This document shows, piece by piece, positions 34,708 to 44,208 of a DNA stretch of 64,000 bases (position 1 is its first letter; each line of letters starts with the position of its first letter). The notes beneath the pieces were generated by a model, which did not search any database, was not told where the DNA came from, and saw only the letters and a list, made by a program, of their open reading frames with translations. The translations under genes were made by a program, and so were the position numbers. Where the stretch lies: the NCBI GenBank assembly GCA_026075535.2, contig AP026544.2:11160001-11224000 (forward strand), in the 5' to 3' direction. Source of the DNA: Tricholoma matsutake. Its lineage: Eukaryota > Basidiomycota > Agaricomycetes > Agaricales > Tricholomataceae.

Positions 34708-35826
34708 ATGGACGCATCAGAACGCTTCGACGCGCTTGAAAGCGACGTTTCCGGAATGCGCGCGCAAATTGACTCGCTTAAATCTACGATTGAAAACTTC
34801 GTTAGGACCCTCCAGGCTAACCCTACGACTAATAGTTCCCCCTTCACGACTCCAAGCGCACCCAACAACGATGTTTTGCCAAACGCGTCCACTAAGGAAC
34901 GTGCCCAGATCAAACCGTCCCCCCCCGCCGAATTTAATGGTGCACGTGCGCAGGGACATGCATTCCTTAATTCCTGTGAGTTATACATTAGTCTCCAGTC
35001 GCATCAATTTGTCGATGAGGCTGCAAAAATTTATTGGGCCTTCACATACATGAAATCTGAACGCGCCTATCTCTATGTGGACCGTATCCTACGTCAAACT
35101 AAAGAACTCGGTTCTCTACCTTTCTCCACTTGGGGTGACTTTCGAGCTGAGTTCGTACGCCACTTCTGCCCCCTCAATGAACGCCACCGAGCAGTGACAC
35201 GACTTGAGTCATCCACTTACCACCAGGGACGTCGATCCGTGGACGACTATATCGATGAGTTCAAGGATTTGGTGGACATGGCAGGTTATGGGAGTGGGTT
35301 ACCAGTGGTGGTGAAGTTCCGATGGGGGCTCAACCGAGAAATTCAGGACCAGATTGCACAGATGTTGGAAGGGCGCCCAGCGGACGATGATATCCTTGCT
35401 TGGTATGAAGCTGCTTCACTCTGTGACGAGAACCGACTCACAAATGCAGCGTTTAATGCTGCATTCCATGCTCCAACTACCACTCATACACCCTACACCT
35501 TCAATCGAAGCCGCCCCCGCCCTAACCCCATTCCTGCTCGTCAAACTCCCACACCAGCCGTCAATATCCCAGTACCAATGGATGTTGATGCAGCCCGCAG
35601 CCGTGCACGTAAGTTGGATCTCTGCTACCGTTGTGGGGAACCTGGACACAGGGCTGGAGCGTGTCCCCATCGTCAGGATATCCGCATGCTCACCCCCGAG
35701 GGACGAGACGAACTCCTGCAAGATTTGTTGGCACTTGTAGATGTTGAGGAAGCGAAGGATCAAGTTGCAGAGGAGGTTAAGCTGGAAGTTGTAGAGGAGC
35801 AGGATTTTCCTATTCGCAGCGAGTGA
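34708..35826 (+). CDS. Gag polyprotein of element C
   Basis: 372 residues. The ATG at 34708 gives MDASERFDALESDV, a coiled-coil-like N-terminus (residues 1-40) and a Ser/Pro linker. A retrotrans_gag capsid domain (about residues 85-230) follows, including ERAYLYVDRIL, FRAEFVRHFCPLNE and SVDDYIDEFKDLVDMAG. A CCHC zinc knuckle has Cys306, Cys309, His314 and Cys319 (CYRCGEPGHRAGAC). It forms the virus-like particle and binds element RNA. The stop TGA at 35824 overlaps the pol frame. The frame is intact, which is rare in this window. Confidence 0.93.
   Translation: MDASERFDALESDVSGMRAQIDSLKSTIENFVRTLQANPTTNSSPFTTPSAPNNDVLPNASTKERAQIKPSPPAEFNGARAQGHAFLNSCELYISLQSHQFVDEAAKIYWAFTYMKSERAYLYVDRILRQTKELGSLPFSTWGDFRAEFVRHFCPLNERHRAVTRLESSTYHQGRRSVDDYIDEFKDLVDMAGYGSGLPVVVKFRWGLNREIQDQIAQMLEGRPADDDILAWYEAASLCDENRLTNAAFNAAFHAPTTTHTPYTFNRSRPRPNPIPARQTPTPAVNIPVPMDVDAARSRARKLDLCYRCGEPGHRAGACPHRQDIRMLTPEGRDELLQDLLALVDVEEAKDQVAEEVKLEVVEEQDFPIRSE
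35802..35808 (+). promoter_or_regulatory. Putative -1 frameshift heptamer of gag/pol (family 2)
   Basis: GGATTTT in the phase G GAT TTT, ending 16 nt before the gag TGA at 35824. The pol frame is open upstream only to 35781. A nearby ATG (35832) just after the gag stop offers an alternative, termination-reinitiation. Confidence 0.5.
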
Positions 35827-38800
35827 ATTGTATGCCCTCACTGCCTGTCCATAACCGCTTTGAAGTCTTGTCAGTTGAATCCCTGGAGAATGAATCCATT
35901 TCTGTGACTGCTCCCCTCTCTGACCCTTCGAAGTTGGCTAAAGACGTACCTGCTCTCCCCATCTCTCCTTCTACTCCACGTCCCAAAATTAAATCATGGG
36001 AGCGTAAACTACCATGCAAGTATATTGTGGCATCCACTCCCTCTGCACATTCCTTAAACCTAGCCATCGAACTGCAGACGACCAACACTGGACAGATACT
36101 CGGTGTCTCTGCGCTCCTGGACTCTGGTGCGACTGGTCTCTTCATCGATTCCCATCTGGTACAACAACATTGTCTAAATACTCGCTCACTCTCACGTCCG
36201 ATACCTGTATATAACGTGGATGGATCCCCAAATGAAGCTGGTGCCATCCGAGAGGTTGCAGACCTGGTTCTCCGTTACAAAGATCATAGTGAGCGTGCCC
36301 TTTTTGCTGTCACTCAATTAGGAAAGCAAAAGGCGATTTTGGGATATCCATGGCTTCGAGACCATAACCCAGAGGTCGACTGGCGCACCGGGGAGGTTAC
36401 CATGAGCCGATGTCCATCCCGCTGTCGGACGTGTTTCACAGAAGCCAGGCAAGAACGTCGTGGACAGAAGGCGGCAATACGACGAACTCAGAAGTGTCGT
36501 GCTGGACCCCTGCCTATACCTGAAGTGGAATTGGAAGGGGTTCCTGATCTAATGCTGGACTCGGATGATGATGATGAGGACCCAGAGGAAGTGGAGGAGG
36601 GTGATCGGATCTTCTACACTGTGATTTGCTCATCGCATGAGGTGTGTGCCACATCGAACATATCCCAACGCCTCGCCGAGGCCTTCCACAAAAACAACGC
36701 TGCTAAATCCTCTACTAACTCCTTACTCCCTCATCTCCATGAGTTTGGAGACGTGTTCTCCAAGGAGTCATTCGACTCTCTTCCTGCGCATAAGCCATGG
36801 GATCACGTGATCAAACTCACCCCCGGCGCAACCCCTTCATCCTGCAAGGTCTATCCTCTCTCTCCGGAGGAACAATGGCAGCTTGACCAGTTCATCGACG
36901 AGCACCTGGCCTCTGGACGTATTTGACCATCGAAGTCACCCATGGCCTCTCCCTTTTTCTTTGTCAAGAAGAAGGATGGCTCACTTCGACTGGTTCAAGA
37001 CTACAGAAGACTCAACAACATCACAGTCAAAAATCGCTACCCACTACCCCTCATCTCCGAACTCGTAAACCAGCTCCATGGAGCCCGATACTTCACCAAG
37101 CTCGATGTCCGTTGGGGCTATAATAATGTGAGGATAAAGGAGGGAGATGAGTGGAAGGCAGCCTTTCGTACCAACCGTGGTCTTTTTGAACCGCTTGTCA
37201 TGTTCTTTGGCCTTACTAATAGCCCTGCCACCTTTCAGACCATGATGAACGACATCTTCCATGACCTCATCCTCGAAGGCGTTGTCTGCATCTATCTCGA
37301 CGACATCCTCATCTTCACTCGCACGGTTGAAGAGCACCGTCGCATCACGCGCCTCATCCTAGAGCGACTTCGACGGTACAAACTCTACCTTCATCAGGAC
37401 AAATGCGAGTTCGAAAGGACCAAGATCGAGTACCTCAGCCTGATTATCTCGGAGGGTCAAGTGGAGATGGATCCTATCAAGGTAAACGGGGTCACAGCTT
37501 GGCCGATGCCCACGAACAAGAAGGAGGTGCAGTCTTTCCTGGGCTTCATCAATTTTTATCGGCGTTTTATCAAGGATTTCTCACATCATGCACGACCGCT
37601 GTTCAACTTGACAGGAAAGGAGGCATGGAGGTGGGATAATGCCCAACAGGAGGCGTTCGAAAAGCTTAAGGAGATGGTCACTTCCGCTCCGATCCTTACC
37701 TTTGCTGATGATTCGCGTCCTTTTCGTGTAGAAGCCGACAGTTCTGACTTTGCGATGGGCGCTGTGTTGTCTCAGCAGTCTCCGGAGGACCAGAAGTGGC
37801 ATCCTGTTGCGTTCTACTCCAAAAGCCTTAGTGCTGTAGAGAGAAACTACGAGATCCATGACAAGGAGATGTTGGCGATAATGCGTGCGCTTGAGGAGTG
37901 GCGACACTTCCTTGAGGGTGCCCAACACAAGGTGGAAATTTGGATGGATCACAAGAACCTCGAGTACTTCATGACGGCCAAGAAATTGAACCGTCGTCAA
38001 GCTCGTTGGTCCCTGTATCTATCTAGATTCGACTTCTCCTTGCACCACCGTCCGGGTCGCAGCATGGGGAAGACCGATGCCCTATCCCGACGTGCAGACC
38101 ATGGGGATGGCAGCGGTGACAACCAAAACATTGTGCTGTTGCAGCCAGACCTGTTCACCATTCGGGCACTGGAGGGCATCGTACCCCAGGGTGAGGAGCG
38201 GGACATTCTACATGACATTCGTCGCGCAAACCGTAGCGGTTTACATGAGGATGTTGTCGCCCGAGCTGTTAAAGAACTGAGGAAGGGATCAACCCTTTCC
38301 TTACGTGTGGCAGAGTGGGCTGAAAAGGAGGACTTGTTGTATTTCAGGGATCACATCTATGTTCCCAATGACCCTGACCTTCACCGGCGCATCATATCCC
38401 AACACCATGACTCACAGATTGCTGGCCACCCCGGATGCTGGAAGACCTTGGAGCTCACCTCACAGAACTATTGGTGGCCACAAATGTCACGGCTCATTGG
38501 TCAGTATTGTCGCACTTGTGACCTTTGCTTACGCACCAAGGTCCCTCGTCGCAAACCTATTGGTGAGCTACACCCTCTTCCTGTTCCAGAGAGTCGTTGG
38601 GATGTCGTCAGCATCGACTTTGTGGTGGAATTGCCAGAGTCAAACGGGTTTGATGCGGTGATGTGCACAGTTGACTCAGTGGGAAAACGCGCTCACTTCA
38701 TTCCCACTCACACCACTGTCAGTGCCCTAGGTGCCGCTCGACTCTACCTCCACCACGTGTGGAAATTACATGGACTTCCTGGTGCCTTCCTCTCGGATCG

Positions 38801-39641
38801 TGGCCCTCAGTTCATGGCAGAGTTCACTCGTGAGCTGTACCGACTCCTGGGGATCAAACTCCTCGCTTCAACTGCTTATCACCCACAAACTGATGGCCAG
38901 ACGGAGCGAGTCAACCAGGAACTGGAGCAGTACATCCGCCTCTTTGTCAATGAACGCCAGGACAATTGGGATGATCTCCTTCCTTTGGCCGAGTTTGGGT
39001 ACAACAACCATGTCCATGCTTCCACTCAACAGACCCCTTTCCTCTTAGACACTGGACGACATCCACGCATGGGATTTGAACCTCGCCAAACTCCCTCACA
39101 CATCGAGACAGTGAATGAGTTCACAGAATGCATGAGGGATAGCTTGGAGGAGGCAAGGGCAGCCTTAGCAAAGGCGAAGGACGACATGGCGCGATTTTAC
39201 AACCAGCGCCACTCCCCAACCCCTCAGTACAAGGTTGGTGATCGAGTTTATCTTGACTCCAGTGACATCTCCACTACACGTCCATCCAAGAAACTCGCTC
39301 ATCGCTTCTTGGGACCTTTCCCCATTGTCAAGTGCGTTGGAACACATGCCTATCGTCTACGCCTCCCAGCCTCCATGTCCAGACTCCATCCCGTCTTCCA
39401 TGTCGTCAAATTGCTTCCAGCTCCCCCAGATCTGTTCCCGGGACGCCATTCACACCCACCACCACCACCTACAGTGATCGAGGGAGAACCCCAATATGAA
39501 GTCGAGTCAATCTTGGACAGCCGTTTGCGTCGAGGAAAACTCCAGTATTTGGTACATTGGAAGGGTTATGGGTATGAGGAGAACTCATGGGTCGAAGAGT
39601 CTGACATAAATGCCCCTCGGTTAATCAAGGAATTCCACTGA
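35823..39641 (+). pseudogene. Pol polyprotein of element C, intact but for one TGA codon
   Basis: About 1273 codons counted from 35823 (a GTG; first ATG at 35832). Aspartic protease: LLDSGATGLF with Asp at 36120. TGA at 36924-36926 lies between ASGRI and PSKSPMASPFFF, at the entry to RT, where relatives have Arg or Gln. RT catalytic box YLDD at 37293-37304. RNase H has VEADSSDFAMGAVLS and EIWMDHKNLEYF. The integrase zinc finger is near 38400-38530; the catalytic Asp codons are at 38616 and 38796 and Glu at 38904, an exact D-x35-E spacing. A chromodomain (YEVESILDSRL...LVHWKGYGYEENSW) ends the protein at 39500-39640. A single C-to-T change would explain the loss of function. Confidence 0.92.
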
Positions 39642-39736
39642 CGGCACACTGCTGCACTGCGTTGCATTCAAGTCACGGACTTTGGTCGTATACGATTTCG
39701 AATGCATCGGGGCGATGCATCTTAGAGAGGGGGTGA

Positions 39737-40162
39737 TGTAAGGGGACTAAGGGGGTGCCCTGTGTGTTTTTCCTATTTTTTATGTTCATCCCATATTTTT
39801 CCCCACCTCATTTCCTTCTATTCTTCATTTTCTATGATTTTTCCGGATTTTATTACTAATTTTCCCTTGCTATCATGTTTGTATATGTTGACACTTTTAT
39901 ATTTAGAGGCGGAGTACCCCTTCCGACACATACCCCTTGGTATGATGTCATTCGGCGGCCTTGATCCGCCTATCTCCGCCTTTTTCTATTTTTAGGTTAT
40001 ATTTGATTTTTGTCGTCTTCACATATACTGGGCATCAGCAAGGGGATCCTTAGAGTTTTCTCTTCAGATTTCCCTTTGCTAGGTGCGCCCCCAATGCCTG
40101 TATTATGTAGTATAATTTTAACTTCGGATTTCCCTTTGCTAGAGGCTTAGGTTGCCCTTATA
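39737..40162 (+). repeat. 3' LTR of element C
   Basis: 426 bp, preceded by a purine tract (about 39723-39733). It differs from the 5' LTR by eye at two positions (G/A near 34167 and T/C near 34222 of the 5' copy). Confidence 0.93.
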
Positions 40163-40167
40163 ACGAG

Positions 40168-40365
40168 TGCCCACATTTCCATAGTGGGGGGGGATGTGAT
40201 GTCCCCAGATACATATTCATACAGTCCACTGAGGGAGAGAGCAATGGTAACATCTTTGCACCATTCTTTGTAGTTAGACTTGATCTTATCCAATTTTACA
40301 CCAGAGTATTGCACTGCAAGCTTAATTGAGAGGGACAGAGACAGTAGCAGGAGTGTATTCCACAC
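40168..40365 (-). pseudogene. Copia-type Gag, N-terminal fragment
   Basis: The minus strand reads SGVKLDKIKSNYKEWCKDVTIALSLSGLYEYVSGD, the typical start of Ty1/Copia Gag (L-N/Y-x-W...LxxxGLxxYVxG). It is cut by element C at the ACGAG duplication and continues in frame at 34112. It lies downstream of the Copia 5' LTR and primer site at 40581-40926. Confidence 0.65.
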
Positions 40366-40580
40366 TCATGATGACAATTGGATGTTCAGTGGTGTTTGGA
40401 GGGTGGATAGAAAGATGTGAGTTTTAACAAAGGGAGAGGGAATGTGTCAAGGTGTCAATCGCAAGTAATAAGTCAGTGATCTGGGACAGAATGGGGAGAT
40501 TGATCGGTAGATCAAGAAAATGACATCAAAAATGCATGAAGTGGCTAGGAGATCTCTACCATTGTTTCAACAATGGGAGT

Positions 40581-40591
40581 GGCCCATAACC
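40581..40591 (-). promoter_or_regulatory. Copia primer-binding site (half-tRNA iMet type)
   Basis: The minus strand reads GGTTATGGGCC immediately after the LTR. This matches the complement of the initiator-Met tRNA anticodon arm, the half-tRNA primer known for Drosophila copia and related elements. Confidence 0.6.
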
Positions 40592-40926
40592 TGTAGAGAA
40601 TCAATCCTAGAATACACAAGTGTATACTCAGTACTTGTATAAGTGACTTTATTCAATGAAGACTATACCTAGAATACACAAGTGTGCACTAAGGCACATT
40701 GAGTGGTCTGTGGTAATAAATATGATCTAGTACTCACCTCAGTACTTGTATAAGTGACTGAGGTGACCGAATATCTAACTACCTATATATATGTTCAGTC
40801 AAACAAAGAGATAATGAGAGAAAGGGATCTATGGGACATTTGTCCAGGCGCATCAAAGGCATGTGCTAAGAATAGGGCACATATCAAACGTGCTGATCCT
40901 GTGTGATCACGGTGTGAATCTCAACA
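40592..40926 (-). repeat. Copia 5' LTR
   Basis: 335 bp reading TGTTGAGATTC...GATTCTCTACA on the minus strand. TATATATA lies near 40782-40790. CTAGAATACACAAGTGT and CAGTACTTGTATAAGTGACT are each present twice. No 3' LTR was found in the window. The boundary is supported by the TG...CA ends and the abutting primer site, not by a target duplication. Confidence 0.55.
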
Positions 40927-40958
40927 AAGAACACTGTATTCCTACTACAGTACTAGTG

Positions 40959-41764
40959 TTTAAAGGTCCAGTCTGTAGGACTGAAAAAAAGACCAAAACT
41001 GAACTGAACTGGACTGATTAGGACCAGACCAGTGGTCTATTTATAGACCAGTCTTTTTCAGTCCAGTTGCTGGTCTTTCATTTTGAAGAATATAGTAGGA
41101 CCAATGAAAGACCAGTTGAAACTGGTTGCAACTTTTTTTTCATTCCAACGTATGTTGGACCTTACTCCCACACATATTTACTTCATTTTTGGTCCCTGGA
41201 TCATCAAAAACAGTCAAGAATTGTTGAGATATGACCAAAAACACTTTTGTACAAGTATTTTGTTGTATCAGAACAACTTTGATTGCATTGCTTATTACCT
41301 GAGCTATAAATTTTTTTTGTACAGCTAAATGACATATAAGAATAACAACAACACACCTAATCATCTGTACCATGTTATTGTATTCATATAACAGCCCAAA
41401 TGAGTGCGACTACAAACTACAAATTACAAACTACAAACTGCAACTTGAATGCATGTCCTTTCAGTTTTGGCCATATCTCCATCAAATCTTGACAGAATTG
41501 CTTAAATGTTGGATCGGTCAACAGAGAATTACAATCTCTATCCATGGATATAATATATGTGAGGTAATGGTCACATTTGTTGAGATGCATATGGGGTATT
41601 TGGCACAATAAATTTTATGACAAAAGACCAGTCCAAACCAGTCTTTTTTCAGTCCATGGACCAATTAGGACCGGTCCTCCAATATCTGGGTCAGTTCTAG
41701 ACCAGTTGCAGTTGCCAGTTGCCCCATTGGCAAGTCAAAAACAGGACTGGACTGGACCTTTAAA
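40959..41764. mobile_element. TIR element, hAT-like MITE (TTTAAAGGTCCAGTC ends)
   Basis: 806 bp with inverted ends TTTAAAGGTCCAGTC and many GACCAGT/CAGTCC motifs in the terminal ~150 bp. The flanks TACTAGTG and TACTATAT agree in five of eight positions, a decayed 8-bp duplication at best. No coding capacity is credible. Confidence 0.55.
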
Positions 41765-43444
41765 TACTATATGGTACAGGTTCTCCTTATATACATCATA
41801 ATAAGGATGTCACATGACTCAGGAATGTGTTTACCACATGTATGTGCAGTAAGCGCAGTAACATGTGTATGCTGCATGTATTGCCTCATGCATGCAGCAT
41901 GTATCTCGGGGTTTAATTTCAACAGTGGTTACCATAGTATGTAGTGCTATAAATAATATGTAACACAATAATAAATATTACTGTAACAACTGACAGTGCC
42001 ACCAGCAGGTGCAGGGATGCCTCAATATATTAAGACAAAGCCCAAAGCCAAGGTCCCAATAGTCAAAAGTCCAAAAGTAAAAGTCTTGAAAGGACAAAAA
42101 GTCCAAAGTCAAAGTATCATCTCCTGTACAAGATCTCTTTGAGACTGAAATGGTGGCCCTATCTGCAGTGATATCCCACTCATGAACATATGCTGCAGCA
42201 GTCATCTTCTTCCCAGATTCAGCCTGTCTGCACCACAGGACTGGACCAGTAGCAATGTCCTCAACCTTTGGAACACTTTCTTTGTCAATGACTTTACAGA
42301 CAGACATTCATACCAAATACTTTGTTAATTTTTGCAAGTTACATTTAATTACAGAAAAATACAAAGATGATACAAATGAACTGATGGTATTCCAAATGAA
42401 CCTATTGTGATCAAAATAAACTACTTTTTTGGTTCATTTGCAACAATTCATACCATTTGCCAGTGGTTCATTGATGTAAATTTTACTGTTTAGGATTTTC
42501 CTGATGATGGTCTTGCAACCACCCAATTGCCCCATGACAGGGGCTCATGGTAGTGGTTGGAGGTGGGTCAGGGGGCACCAGTTGTTGTTGTCTACAAGGC
42601 AGTCCCTAAAAAAGTTCTGGTAGCAAATGGAATCAGAAAAGAAAAGAAAAACTTACTTACCTATGGCTTACATCTCTTGCCAATCAGCAAACTCTGATTT
42701 TTCCCACAGCAAGTCATAGCACCACAGCCAATCGTGTAGCAGCCCATAGCACACATAGCACACCAGCAGCGACATAGTATTGACTAGCATTGCACAACAT
42801 TTTCCCCATCTATTTTCTAGGAACCTAGGAACACTTCCCAGGAACTGTCAATGGCATCACTGGCATAGTATCATTTTTCACTTTTGACAAAGTCTAATAA
42901 ACCCTGCCCTAATGTCCATGCATGTGCATGTTGAATTTATTCAAAACTGTGAAATCATTCATCTTTGACACTTAACTTTTCCCATCATGTCCCCCTCAGT
43001 TCTTCCTCTCATTGCATCCCCTTCACTTGTGCCTGCCTACTACCTTCAAGGCATGCTTTTTGCACACCCACACAATCAACATTCAACATCTGCTCATCCA
43101 CATCTGTCGTCATTCATTATGGTACTGTAGGCATCAGGAACTGTTTTCCTGCTCAGGTAGAGGCCACAACTCCAACACAAGGTTGATAGCAAATGGTATG
43201 TGCTGAGTTGGTGCTGAGTGTTTCAGGGTACACAACAATTGCTAACAAAATTTATCAGGTACCTACTTCTTAACATCTCCCTCAAGCCCTATCACAATGT
43301 CCTGGCCCAACACCACAACCACTGTTCTGTAGTAGGATTCTCAAGGTATATAAATCCCACTTGCATTGTTATCCATCATGACTAATCTCTCATTGCAGCC
43401 CTCCTCGAGATGTAGGTAAGGTAGCGTGTGGTCAAGTGTTGCTA
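41765..43444. other. Unassigned stretch
   Basis: One minus-strand open stretch (42307-41978, beginning MSVCKVIDKESVPKVEDIATGP) looks protein-like but I do not recognise it. It may be a gene fragment. The rest (42310-43444) shows no gene. Confidence 0.35.
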
Positions 43445-43452
43445 GTTGAGGG

Positions 43453-44008
43453 TAGTGTTGCCAACAGTGTGGCTCAGAGCTGTGAGCCATTGAGCCAAGC
43501 TGCTATTTTGGGCCAGCTGCGCCAATAAATCAGCTCACAGCTCAGAGCTGCCCAGAGCCACTCAAGCCATGCCCTAAGTTGCTTCAAATTCAGAGTGACT
43601 GGAGGGCTTTAAATGTTCTTAAAACACTATGAAACACTCTGTATGAGTCTCTACTGCCATTTTGAATACATGTTGTTATACCCTACTCCCCAGAGCCATC
43701 TCTTGAGCATGTTTTGTAATAGGTGCGAGGAGATAATCATAGCCAAATAATCTCATCAAAGATACTGATCTGTGCAAAACTCAATAGTATGACTTGTTTC
43801 TTTTGTAATAATAGTCTACACAACCTATTTGACCATTAAAATACATAACTGAAGCATAAATACAACTCAGATTGCAAGCCCACAACTTTGGGCAATCTCA
43901 ATCGGCTTAGCCAGCTCAGAGCTGCTCAGGGCAACTCAGTGCCATTTTGATCAGCTCAAGTGCCTGAGCTGCGCTGCAGGCAAGCCGAGCTGAGCCATGG
44001 CATCACTA
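43453..44008. mobile_element. hAT-like MITE (TAGTG-TGCCA ends)
   Basis: 556 bp. Left end TAGTGTTGCCA, reverse of right end TAGTGATGCCA. Flanks GTTGAGGG (43445-43452) and GTTGAAGG (44009-44016) agree in 7 of 8, consistent with an 8-bp hAT duplication. Subterminal GGCTCAGAGCTG-like repeats are dense at both ends. Confidence 0.75.
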
Positions 44009-44071
44009 GTTGAAGGAGTGAGGGAAGAACTTAGAAGAGTATTGATTTCTGTAGATTAGTGTAGCTATGCC

Positions 44072-44208
44072 CAGACTCCAAACCAGTCACAATGTGCAGT
44101 AGAAGAAATTTATTCCCACAATATTTTTTCCGAGGTTCAACCAAAACTTCAACACACTATTACCGTGCCCTAGTGACTGGCACAACTTGTAATTATGTAA
44201 TATTTACA
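44072..44208 (+). repeat. Left TIR of the RecQ/DUF6589 element
   Basis: Pairs with 49700-49837. Inside it, CAGTCAC...and GTGACTG are remnants of a second, internal inverted repeat better kept in the right TIR. Confidence 0.85.

Larger units (their letters stand above)
34116..40162 (+). mobile_element. Complete young Ty3/gypsy chromovirus C (marY1-like, family 2)
   Basis: 6047 bp with 426-bp LTRs and a perfect ACGAG duplication (34111-34115 and 40163-40167). By eye the LTRs differ at only two positions, both transitions. Gag and Pol are open except for one TGA at 36924-36926. CpG content is much higher than in A or B, so it has had little time to decay. Size and LTR length equal what I remember for marY1 of Tricholoma matsutake. 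It disrupts a Copia Gag gene. Confidence 0.95.

Noticed and set aside
36924..36926. TGA read as an amino acid (recoding or a changed genetic code)
   Set aside because: The same CGA-to-TGA change is scattered over many unrelated dead genes, with CAA sister products and frameshifts nearby. CpG decay is simpler, and TGA ends gag normally.
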